Origin: Blattamonas nauphoetae
Lineage: Eukaryota > Preaxostyla > Oxymonadida
Length of the DNA stretch: 64,000 nt
Assembly (NCBI GenBank): GCA_033064195.1
Contig: JARBJD010000110.1
Location: 154,738 to 218,737, forward strand
Direction: 5' to 3'
The notes beneath the pieces were generated by a model that worked only from the letters and a program-made list of their open reading frames with translations, did no database searches and was not told the DNA's origin. Made by a program: the position numbers and the translations under genes. Of the stretch, positions 1-9,655 are shown one piece after another (within the stretch, counting starts at the first letter, position 1; each line of letters begins with the position of its first letter).

Positions 1-135
1 TTGGAGAAAGATGGGATCACTCATGAATTGTGGAAAAGTTATGGTTCAAGAAAACAAGCTGATTTTGATGATCAGTGGGGAAGTGTTCCGAGAAAAGGGA
101 TAGAGGAAATATTATGCAAGGATATAAACATGTGA
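1..135 (+). CDS. Possible 3' end of an unrecognised gene (partial)
   Basis: Frame 1 is open from the first base of the window to a TGA at 133-135, giving 44 residues that begin LEKDGITHELWKSYG and end EEILCKDINM. No domain is recognisable. If real it is the last exon of a plus-strand gene that converges on the importin gene with about 11 bases between the stop codons, which fits the spacing elsewhere here. A chance open frame of this length is quite possible, so confidence is low. Confidence 0.25.
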   Translation: MEKDGITHELWKSYGSRKQADFDDQWGSVPRKGIEEILCKDINM

Positions 136-146
136 AAAGTTGCGAT

Positions 147-3100
147 TCAACTAAAAAAAAGGGTTTTGACAGTTTCTTGTTGTGTCTTGTCAAGTTTAGA
201 TATGATATTCATCAAAAGGTCTTGTGGAAACTGAGATAAAAGTGGTTTCACCATCTGCAGCATGAGTGCATTTGTTTCTGCGTGTGTATAGTCTGTCCCG
301 ATGATTTGGAAAACCATTCTCACCAAACGTTGGAGTGCTTGGGAGACCTTTTGGTGGAGAGCAGGATCATCAATTTGATGGGGCTGATCCTGAGGAAAGA
401 GAATTGCAAGAACGTGTCTTCCAACTTCGTCGCCTGTCCCCATTCCAGCGATGGTCACATCAAAGCGACGGATGGCCAAGAAGTATTGGTGATAGAGGTC
501 AGCTGACCCATCGCGGTCTCGAAAGGGAAGGAGTGAAACCCAGATGATCTTGAGAACTTTGAGAAATTGGTACAGCGCCATGAGGATCGTCTGGAGAGCA
601 ACAGACGGAACGATGGGAGCGAGCTCGGGAGTGAGGAGAGCTTGATACTCCGCTTCACTCAGCTGTCTGAGATTGGTCATCAGGCTGATAAGAACTTCAA
701 CCCACTTAATTCCGCTGACAACACAGTCGGCAGCGCTTGACGAAAGCTCGTCGAGCGCGCTATAGAACTGTTGTGATTGGCAGTCAATTCGGAGTCTGGA
801 AATTACCTTCGCCAATACCATCATGTCACACAAATGAGGAGCGACAATGGATCGGGGAATGAGAAGTTGAGTTTCAGGGAGTTTTGTGAAGAAATTTGTA
901 CTGTCGGAGGGTTGGAGCTGTTGGATTGCTGGTTGATACCTCACAAGACAACTAAATAGTGGCTGAACGGCAGAAGCGATGACGACGACGTTATCTTGTG
1001 GGCTCTGGCTCAGCTGAAGTTGGATCCAGGCTGTGTCCTGTCGAATCAGGTTGGAAAAGATGGTGATGATGTTTCGCAGAGGGGCCATGTCGCTGTGTTC
1101 GATCAGAAGAGAAAGGGGGAGAGGAGCATGGGATGGCTGATCTGTGAGTGGTGATAGAGAGAGAAGGTGTTTGTACGTATTAAGTCGCTGAATGTTCGCC
1201 TGTTCCTGCAGAGCTTCGTCGTGAAGGTGGGTTTGCGATTTGTGCCGCTGGCCTTCTGTCAGAGAGATGTCCACTGCATGGTCCTTTAAGTGATCCTCAA
1301 ACGCCTTCCAATGGGCCACATGTCCATTTGCAAGATGCAAAAGAATGGGGATCAGCCTCGTTGCGGATGAGAGTGCGTACTCCCCTCCATAGAACAGCGC
1401 ATCAAACAGAATGAAGACACCCGTGTCTCTGTCGGGTTGTGTCGGAACACTGAACCATGTTCGTTCATTGTCGGTGAAGGCTGTGGGAACACTGCTGACG
1501 AGGAACATGGTTAGATTGAGGATATGCGTCTCGAAAGAGCTGAAGTAATGCGGGCCGAGGAGAGCGAAGCACATTTCGTTAACGGATGCGATTTTCTGGA
1601 GGACTTCATCTTCCTGCAAGACCGAAGTCTCCTCCCACAAATCTTCGACAAAGCTTTTCCGTTCGTCGTCATCGTAATCCTCATCATTGAGGCACTGGCT
1701 GATCTCCTCTGCCAGTTTGACGTGCTTGGTTTGGATGGTTCTGTGGATGACGCTTCCGATGAACTGTGCAATTGGGTCGCCGTCGAAGAGAGGCTCTGTC
1801 CGTCGTGGAGATTCTGGTGGAAAATGGCGGATGCGACCGACAAACGGTTTGAGGGCTTCGAAGAGTGTGATCAGGCAATCAAGGAGATCGACGAACAGGT
1901 GAGACTCGTCTTCTGCTGACCGGAAGAACATGGCCGTAAACTCGTAGAAATAGAGGGCGATCGAGACTGGGTTCAGCGTGTTTCCTTGCTGGATTATCTC
2001 TTCGATGGGAGTCGTGACGAGGCTAGAGGTGTTCTCTCCTGCGAGGAACTGAAGATGGAGACAGAGATCATTCTGCAGCGAGGTCAGAAGGGGAGAGAGT
2101 GCGTGGAGGGTGTTGCGAGTGTTGTTAGAGAGTGGGTATGTCACCGACTGAAGAATCTCCAAAGACATTGTCCAGCAATCGTTGACAAATGGATGAAAAT
2201 GTCTTCCCAACGCAGATGCAAACATTTCGAGTGTGTTGATGGCAGACTCACGCTTTCTCTGAGCGTCGTGGGCTGCCACTTTGAGTCGATTGGCTTCTTC
2301 CTCGCTTGTCGTCATCGACGAATCGAAGATTGGCGGTGTTTGTCTGGCGATGATGTAGTATTGTTCCAGAATTCCGGATTGTTCGGCGACAAAGCGCTCA
2401 GGAACGAGCTCCGCAATCACCTTCCACGTGTACTCAATCACATTTGGCCGACTGTCCATCAGGATCCTTGTCGAAGAGATGTTAAAAGATGGTACGTGTG
2501 AATTGGTGACAATGGTCGAGAACTTGTGGAGAGCATCAATCAGAACATCAACAATCTGACGCTCGTCGGGTTGGACGAAGTTGACGAGTGAGTTGATGGC
2601 GTCGAGTGTGACGGCTTGGAACTCCCAAAACGACTCATCTGTGTTGTCTTCTGTTTTGATGATGTTGAGGAACGAGTCGATGAGACGGACGGCGAGCGGA
2701 GAGAAAGTTTGATCCATTTTCGACGAGACAAGTCGGATGGTCCGCATGGCGCTGAGTGAAAGATACACTCCATCGAAGAGAGTGCCACGGTGGATGACAA
2801 TGTTCACCAAGAATGAGAGGAGAGATTCCATTTTCTCAAACAGAATCTGCTGTGGGACAGTGCGCACCCAGTTTGTTATCCCTTTCAATGCTTCGAGGCG
2901 AACAACAGCACATGAGAGTGGATGCTGCAGACAGTTTGTGAAGATGCTGATCAGGGTCTCTGTGAATTGACCAGCCACACGACCCTCAAACCAGTGGACA
3001 GCCGAAGTCAGCACACGCAACGCTCCCCACACGAGACGATGTCTCCTGTGGGACTCTGCTGACGAGTCAGGAGTCCCTTCTGGCTTCCATTTGGAATACA

Positions 3101-4580
3101 GCGTGAAGATGGGAGACACAAGCTCAAAGACTGATGAGATAATGGCTGGATCGGTTGCTTTCGGAAGCTTCTTGAGAGTGCTGGAGAGAGCGAGGAGGGC
3201 GACGTATTGTTGTCGCCACAGAACGTCTGGATCATTGAGGAGGTTTCCAATCAGCGGGAACAGAAAATTGGTCATGCATTTCCATCCGACTCGGTGTATG
3301 TATTCAACGATGTAGTTCAGCGAATCCGAAAGGATCTCGTTTGGGTCATCTTCTTCGGTTCGATTTTCCCAATTTTCCGGGTCTGCCGCAATGAATTCAA
3401 AAGAAAATTGGAGAATAATGCGGAAGATCTGGGTGATCATCTCAGGACTGAGACAAGGATCATCGGAAGCTTCGGCACTGCCACGAAATTCTGGTTTTCC
3501 AAGTTCAACCATAAATTCCAGCGATCGAAGTCGTAAAAGATGAGTGTATTGATGTTTAGTCGAGGTTTCGTTTGAGATTTCGGTATGACTTGTGACGAGA
3601 GGATTGGAAACCACAAGGTCAAGGCTGTTCAAGATTGAAAGGCGGTTTTCTGAGAAGAATTTGTGTGATTTGTTGCAAATACACGTGAGAACAGACATCA
3701 TATCAGATGTATGTCTTTGGTCGTCCTTTGACAATGCACGTGTGATTGCCTACGGACATAAATGAAGTGAAATGATACCTGCAAGATCGAGGGAATAAGT
3801 TTCTGAAACATTGGAACGTCTGTTTCAAAATTCTGTATCATGACTAATAAACAACAGAGAGCGTTGTAATTTATCTAGACAATGTTAAGAAGGACATAAC
3901 AGACTTTTGGTAAGATCTCATCGTCCAAGCCGAACTGGATGATTTGACAGAGAGATTCAAGATACGACCGAAACTTTTTGGGATAATTATTGAGAAGTTG
4001 CTGAATAATGATGAATGAATGTGCTCGAATGAGGGGATTTTGATGCATTGGCCATTGAAAGATATCTGTGAGAAGTCCTGGGATTTCTGATTGTAACTGT
4101 TCTAGAAATGGAAGAAAAAACAATGTTGAGAACAAGTGAAAGAAAGGAAACGGTTTGAAAAGACATATAAGATGAGCTGGGCGAGGCAAAAAGTGAGGCT
4201 TCGATGAATTGCTTGAGAACGTGGATTCAAGAACGAACCAAGAAATATTTTGAAAAAGCGAGGGAAAGTATCTGCTTCAAAGAAATCTGTGGAGTTGGAT
4301 CTCCCAGAAAAGTGGCGAAGGCGACTCTCAACGATCGTCGAGAGATATTGAGAAACCTGATGAAAGAATTCCGGAAAAAACAAGTAAAGGGAGAGAATAA
4401 GCGACAGTTGGCTGATACATAGTCGTGTGAGGTTTTCTGGAATAATTCTAAGATAGTGGCGATGGATTCCGTTGTATGTGCAGAAAAGTATGAGAGAAGA
4501 TCTGCATTTGCAGCATTCACCAGATTAATATCATTTGACGTTGTTTGCAGAATAGTCTTCTCTAATGTCTCAGGATTCAT
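147..4580 (-). CDS. Importin-5-like karyopherin (Kap121/RanBP5 family)
   Basis: Nuclear import receptor of the importin-beta superfamily; family members bind cargo and Ran-GTP and shuttle through nuclear pores. I read five exons: 4419-4580, 4152-4356, 3905-4101, 3779-3874 and 147-3749, with introns of 62, 50, 30 and 29 nt; the joined frame gives about 1420 residues. The start at 4580 opens MNPETLEKTILQ, a typical importin-beta N-terminus. The order of helical repeats follows importin-5: a segment near MFQKLIPSILQAITRAL corresponds to its LLPGFLQAV region, NLLNDPDVLWRQQYVALLAL to its MLQNPDWKYRHAGLMAL region, an acidic DEDYDDD stretch is present late, and the C-terminus (SKLDKTQQETVKTLF) matches the family's QLSPEQQAAIQELL ending. 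It is roughly 300 residues longer than typical importin-5. Importin-4 is the nearest alternative. Confidence 0.88.
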
Positions 4581-4918
4581 TGAAGCAGTCTGAATGAAAA
4601 TTTTGTTAGGTTCCGATCTTGAACATTTCGTGAACGACGTCTGACCTCTCAAATTGTATTGAGTTTTCACAATTTTCAACACATAAACACATTTATTTGG
4701 TTTAATCAATGAATCCGATGGAAATAAATGTTTGGAGTGTTGAGATCATCATTGCGAGTTGAAATCGATCGAGATCTTCACAAAGTGGACGGTTACTTTA
4801 ACATAACACCCTGGGAAGCAACAAAAAAGTGCAGATCGGCAGAGAAAGGCATTGTACGATGTTTTGATGTGTCGATATGGGTGGAGAACGTTTTGAGTTT
4901 GAATTGGAAAAGAATCGA

Positions 4919-6343
4919 TCATGTCTTTTTTCTTCTGAATTTTCTAACTCCGTCAGAGATTGGAGGGTCAGGTTGTTTGTTGGCACTCGGCGGCAGTGTC
5001 TGAGAAGTTGCAGCGTTCTGTGGAATCTGAGTAATCTTCGGTTGGACAGGAACTGGTCCGGCGGCTGGAGGTGGTGGAGCATTTTGGCGAGGGGTATTTT
5101 TGATGTGTCTGAAATCGATTTTGTCTTCGATTTTCAATTCGTGGTACTTTGACTGAGGTCGCCCTTGAATGGCGCCGTCGATTATGTTGAACAGGTCCGG
5201 ATCCAGACTCAGTTTCGGGTCATCTTCAAGTCGATCACGAATGACTCTGTGAATGGGCTTTTGATGGCACATTTGACGGACCAATATCTCGAGGAAACGG
5301 AGAATGTTCTTCCTTTGTTCCAGCTTATCTCGGTGGACAACGTTCCATGGAGGGATGGTTTTGGCAATACTGATAAACAGATCTGGGTAGATCGATGTTG
5401 TGTGTCCCAGACCAATTTTGACAAACTGATCAAGTCCCGTCAGTGATACTTTCAGTCGCTTCTCTTGTTCATTGGCAGTGTCTGTTCCTGTAAATTTATT
5501 GAGAAATTGGTATGTTTGGATTGATTGGATCCATTTCACGATTTGCGTGGCAATATTTTTGCAGAATTCGATGAATTCAGTTGGATCGGTGGGATTGGAT
5601 ACCGACGTTAGTTTGCTTGATGTATGCACTTCCTGAATGAGTGAGAGAAGCGTATGAGACAGACTTCGAGGAGAGCGATGGATTGATGCGCTCTGGAAAA
5701 ATGCTCAAAATTGGTCTGTTGGCAATTTAAATTGATTTGCACATGTTGATACAATCTATGTTGAATAATTCTGGAGGATATGTCCGCCTTTACTTGTTCT
5801 GGAGTCGGGAATTTCATCGAATTGAAATTCATCCATGGGTAATCTACTACACTCTTGTAGGTCGTTGAAATCGTGTTATCATCGGGATATTGTAATCGGA
5901 GGAGGGAGAGGGGGATTGTGGCCTTGACAAGGATTCCCATGAACGTTTGGAAGTCTTGTTCCATCTTGTTACTGGAGATAGAAAGCGAGAAAACACAAAA
6001 ACCTTTGAAATTGCTGACAAAGGTCGATAAGAGATCTGATTTTTGGTAGATTTGTTGCTTTTTCTGTCTCCTCCAAACGCTTTCCGTTTTTTGCATAAGT
6101 GTCTGAAAAAGTGCTAATATCATTCAGAAGTCCGTAGTCTATCAAAAAAATGAAGAAAAAACTGGACAAACGGATGGACGATTGTGATAATGTGCCGAAT
6201 TGTTGTTGGTATACTGGAGGATATCCTTGTTGAATTGTTTGAGGAATGAGTCCCGGAAGAGGATTAGGTTGAAGAAATGCATTTTGAGGATATACTTGGG
6301 GATTGTTGGGGTAGCCAGGATATCCAAGATTGCCACCGAACAT
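4919..6343 (-). CDS. Unrecognised protein, proline/glycine-rich at both ends
   Basis: Four exons can be joined through three short introns of 31 to 33 nt: near 6139-6171, 5970-6000 and at about 5634-5665. The predicted protein is about 430 residues. It starts MFGGNLGYPGYPNNPQ, a low-complexity Pro/Gly/Gln/Asn leader, continues with a helical middle (QDFQTFMGILVKATIPLSLL, then GLDQFVKIGLGHTTSIYPDL), and ends in a Pro-rich tail followed by a basic RKFRRKKT terminus. No catalytic motif, signal peptide or membrane segment is visible and I do not recognise the family. Frame continuity across all three introns and the absence of stops in about 1.3 kb of joined coding sequence support a real gene. 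The 340 bases between its stop and the importin start hold nothing I can name. Confidence 0.7.
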
Positions 6344-6381
6344 GTTGGAGTACTATGACAGCAAATCAATTTGGGTCGATC

Positions 6382-6621
6382 CTACAGTGGGGAAGGCAAA
6401 ACTGCAACACTGACAGAAGCGTCCTTTTTCCGTTTTGCCTCCATTTCACGCTTTTTATCCATCTGATCGTTTCTGAAAATAAACGCTGTAAAACAATCTT
6501 GTTGACGTGACGAGAAAAAGAAACAACATGGTTTGATCTTCCTTTCATTCTCCTCCCATCGCGTCCAGTCGCGTTTCCTTTCACGGTTTAACTTAATTCG
6601 CTCTTTCAAACTGTTCATCAT
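6382..6621 (-). CDS. Small basic coiled-coil protein, unrecognised
   Basis: The minus frame from an ATG at 6621 reads MMNSLKERIKLNRERKRDW, is interrupted by a 42-nt GT-AG intron carrying an ACGTCAAC branch-like motif, and continues with NDQMDKKREMEAKRKK before a TAG stop at 6382-6384. The spliced product is about 65 residues, highly charged and probably helical. Function is unknown. The intron fits the local splicing style, which is the main support. It starts just next to a possible plus-strand gene, so the two could share a promoter. Confidence 0.45.
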   Translation of the reverse strand: MMNSLKERIKLNRERKRDWTRWEENERKIKPCCFFFSSRQQDCFTAFIFRNDQMDKKREMEAKRKKDASVSVAVLPSPL

Positions 6622-6631
6622 ATTTTTTCCA

Positions 6632-6987
6632 CAATTAGACAAGTGATTCAGCCAGATTCATCAAATGTTACTGTTCAGCCAATTCAAGGTGTTTATTGTT
6701 TTTGTGTTCAACTTTGTTTTGAACATCCGACAACAATCCTGCTTTTTTCAGAATTTCTCTCCCTCTAGACAAGTATAGCTGTCATACTGAATTGACAAAG
6801 ACTCTTGCCGACAGTTCCCATCAAGTTGCTTTTCGATGAAACCAAACATCGATCAACGTTTTCATGGTACATCTTCAATTTTCTTCAACTTTAACAGACT
6901 TATCGATTCTATCTGGTCGTTTTTTTCAGGTGGTTTCTCACTTTCGAACCACTAAAGCCTAATGTGTTCATTGTCGGACTTGATTAA
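6632..6987 (+). CDS. Small spliced protein ending in a Trp/Phe-rich motif, start unresolved
   Basis: The last coding part reads KLLFDETKHRSTFSW across a GT-AG intron (about 6867-6929) into WFLTFEPLKPNVFIVGLD and a TAA at 6985-6987. An earlier intron lies near 6690-6751. The path between these introns is ambiguous: one reading needs an additional 28-nt intron around 6772-6799, and the start codon is not secure (an ATG near 6665 is one candidate). The C-terminal block looks protein-like but I cannot name the family. It ends 12 bases before the stop of the convergent gene at 7000, consistent with the tight gene spacing. Confidence 0.35.
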
Positions 6988-6999
6988 ACGATTGTTCCG

Positions 7000-7233
7000 T
7001 CAAATCACAGAAAGATAATATTCGATGTTGATTTGGAGGTCCATGCGGTTCACGACGGAAGAAATTTCTGTGATTAGAGATCCGATTTGGATGTCTCGAT
7101 CCTTCAGTCGCCGGTTCATTCGGCTTTGATTTCTGTTCACATTATCAAATACTGGAGATTTCGCAGACCGACAAAGCACAAACTTCAACATACAGGTTGG
7201 AATCTTCATTCGAAAAACAAAGCGAGTGTTCAT
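7000..7233 (-). CDS. Small helical protein, unrecognised
   Basis: ATG at 7233 opens MNTRFVFRMKIPT; a 42-nt intron (about 7150-7191) follows, then LFDNVNRNQSRMNRRLKDR and a TGA at 7000-7002. The product is about 64 residues and likely alpha-helical, as in small coiled-coil adaptor subunits, but no family can be assigned. The 600 bases upstream (7240-7700) are AT-rich with only chance open frames. Confidence 0.4.
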   Translation of the reverse strand: MNTRFVFRMKIPTCMLKFVLCRSAKSPVFDNVNRNQSRMNRRLKDRDIQIGSLITEISSVVNRMDLQINIEYYLSVI

Positions 7234-7707
7234 CACTCTTAACCTCGAAGAAAGGCAAAACGTGACGAAATATTTTATTCCGATACCAATGTCTATTTGT
7301 TCGTTTTACTATTTTCACACAATTAGAAAGGATAAAGCTGTTGTGGCATCACGCGTTTCTTTTTTCACTCTTTTCTCAGTTTATCTCTCCATTTCAACAT
7401 TTATTTCACTGTTATCTGTATTATCACCGAAAGTGTCTGCGGAAGTCGAATTGAGTAATTGAAATGAGTTTGAACTACTGAGATCCGATCTCTCCCCCAA
7501 GTGGTCATTTGGGGTCCTCACAGACCAACCAGGCTGTTTTGGCAGCGAGCGTCCAAAGGGGCACTTACCAACTCTCAAAAGAAGAAGAAAACCCTCGTTT
7601 GATCTCCCTAGCTTTCTTACCTCGGCGTTGCAGTTTTATCTTCCGCACTGTATAATTTCCCAAAAATACTCACAAAAATGCACACGAACATATGAAAAGT
7701 GTTTAAC

Positions 7708-7778
7708 GGATGGATTTTTCATCCAAACTGGATGGATTTTTCATCCAAACTGGATGGATTTTTCATCCAAACTGGATG
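7708..7778. repeat. 22-bp tandem repeat, 3.2 copies, each with an internal dyad
   Basis: Units at 7708-7729, 7730-7751 and 7752-7773 are identical (GGATGGATTTTTCATCCAAA plus CT), followed by a partial GGATG. Each unit can form a GGATG...CATCC stem around a T-run. It lies in the gene-poor stretch 7240-7855 downstream of the bromodomain/NET gene. Confidence 0.9.
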
Positions 7779-7855
7779 AAATCTGACGAAGAACAGAATT
7801 TTCACGCTTAAATCCTCGGATGCTCCCGAGTAACAACAGTATACTGTTGAAATAA

Positions 7856-9342
7856 TTATCCTCCTAACGTTGAGCTGGCAAAGGAGAACCAAAGGTTATC
7901 ACGGATGAGCATGAGCTGGGATTCGTCGAATTCAGAGAGAGAGAAGACGATGAGGTCGTCATCAGACTGGAACTGAAGGAATGGAGCAACAAACGAACAA
8001 ACCCTGTAATCGTTTTGTTTGAACGAAAAGAGAAGCATCTCCAGCGAACGCGCCTGGAGCGGGTCCAGTCTCTCGACAGCACTTTGGATCCACTCCTTCT
8101 CCGCCTCGGTCACACGCTCGGACGACATCTTGAGAGGCAAGGGGAATGGATCCTGGTTGTGAATGGGTGGGGCGATGGGCGGGGTGTGAAAGTTGCTGTT
8201 CCGAGGAGGCTGGTCCATGGCTGACTGAAGAGACGGCCGTAAACCGTTGGGTTGTTCACAAGGGAAGGAAATGGAACTGTTTGGAAGGGGATGGGGAGGC
8301 GGGACTCGAGGAGAGTATGCAGAGACAACTGGAGGGGGGTTTGAGAATGCTGGATTGGTGTGAGGTGGACTCTCAGTGTCGGGTGGAGGGGTTTCAAGAA
8401 TAGTAATACTGAGGTTACATGGCTCAGGGAATTTGGAACTTTGTTTGAAACTTGTTGATACTCTGTTTATTATTGGATTGATTGATCTGCTCTTTCCACC
8501 ATCACATCCTGTTACGAGACCGAGTCACGTCATCCACAAACTACAGTTCAATATCGTTGTCAGCACGCTCTGCAAAATTCCATCTCATTGAAACGACCAT
8601 TTCCGTCGGGTTGACAGTCGAACGCAGATTCAAACGCGAGATCAACATCTGATGACCAGTCCTCCTCACGGACGATTCTCAACATCTCGACGACTATTAT
8701 GGTCTAGTGGTGACATGACACGAATCGAAGCTGGAAGAAAGGTTCGCAATTTTTCTTGTCATCTTGCAGGAAAGTTCCAAATTCCATGAATTGTGTAACC
8801 TCAGTAACAGGTGAGGGTTGTTGCTCAAATTGGATGTGATCTTGTTGTTTGTTTTCCAAAGTGGGCGAAAGGGATGGTGAAGGCAGTTCTGATGATGATA
8901 GATTCATGATTTTGTATGTATTGACTGTTGGTGCGGCTGTTGATCGGAGTCGTTCTGAATCTGTCTTAGCCATCCAAAGATCAATGTCAGATGTAATAGT
9001 TAGAGAATTAATGAGGTTGTGATCCCAATTGAGTTTGGTTGCATCTTCCCGGAGCATTCGAACAAATTCTTGTTGAAATTTTCGAGCTTTGTCCGAAATT
9101 GGATGGTTATTCCCAAAAAAAACAAGAGCATTATCCCAGATGAGGCGTATGTTTTCGAGAGCTTCAGTGGTACTTTTGTATGGTGTGAGGTTGAGATTGG
9201 TGGGATTTGTCTGAAGAATAACTGTATTTCGAGCTTTTCTGAGTTGTTTGAAAACGGGAATTCGAGAAAGAACCGTAGAAAGATCGACTGGATGTCGTAT
9301 TCGTGCGAGATAAGTCCGAAACTTCGGGGATGTTGTGTTCAA
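7856..9342 (-). CDS. Bromodomain plus NET/ET-domain protein (BET/GTE-like), exon joins unresolved
   Basis: The 5' part (8704-9342) encodes the second half of a bromodomain: TYLARIRHPVDLSTVLSRI corresponds to the YxxxIxxPMDLxTI block, and ALENIRLIWDNALVFF with the following NNHP to the helix-C Asn region that contacts acetyl-lysine. The 3' part (7856 to about 8400) encodes a Pro-rich linker and then a NET/ET-like domain: VTEAEKEWIQSAVERLDPLQ, and after a 30-nt intron DDDLIVFSLSEFDESQLMLI. Bromodomain-NET proteins bind acetylated histones and recruit regulators in the nucleus. The N-terminal bromodomain exon lies upstream of 9342 and is not resolved. Between 8400 and 8704 several splice paths are possible, so two adjacent genes cannot be excluded. 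Domain identities are firmer than the gene model. Confidence 0.6.
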
Positions 9343-9655
9343 TTCATCACGGAATGGTGAACTGAATGAAGAAGAATAAAGGCTCTTAATTATCCTTTTT
9401 AATGATCTGAAAAGGTTAGAAAACTCGAAAGCAGACTTGAATCTTTCAGCTTCAACGAAAGGATAAATTGGTAGAGCCTAGTGAGTTGAGAAGATGAAAT
9501 GAGCTAAACCTCAAGTGGTTTGGATGCAAGCGAGGTACTGCCGGAGTATCGAGGATCCCCAAGCAGTGTGGGGGCTCGTTTGAGATTCATTTAGGAAAAA
9601 AAGACTGTGGTTCGATCATTCAAAAATATTGCGGTGAAATGTTTTCTCATCAAAA

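Noticed and set aside
7708-7778. CRISPR-like array
   Set aside because: The units are directly abutting without spacers, in a eukaryotic genome; it is a minisatellite.
8600-8660. EF-hand gene suggested by DCQPDGNGRFNE
   Set aside because: It is a single loop in a 39-codon frame without a partner hand, and an overlapping frame fits the bromodomain/NET gene better.
8704-8765. In-frame TAG after the bromodomain as evidence for reassigned stop codons (TAG/TAA = Gln)
   Set aside because: Recognisable proteins in the window terminate correctly at TAA (cathepsin, kinase, TPPP-like), TAG (PIERCE-like, hAT) and TGA (importin, ABC transporter), so the standard code applies and splicing explains the stop.
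9511-9590. Possible structured RNA or tRNA in the gap between the bromodomain and polymerase genes
   Set aside because: It has some self-complementarity (CGAGGATCC.../GGGGGCTCG) but no A/B boxes and no acceptor or T-arm structure.
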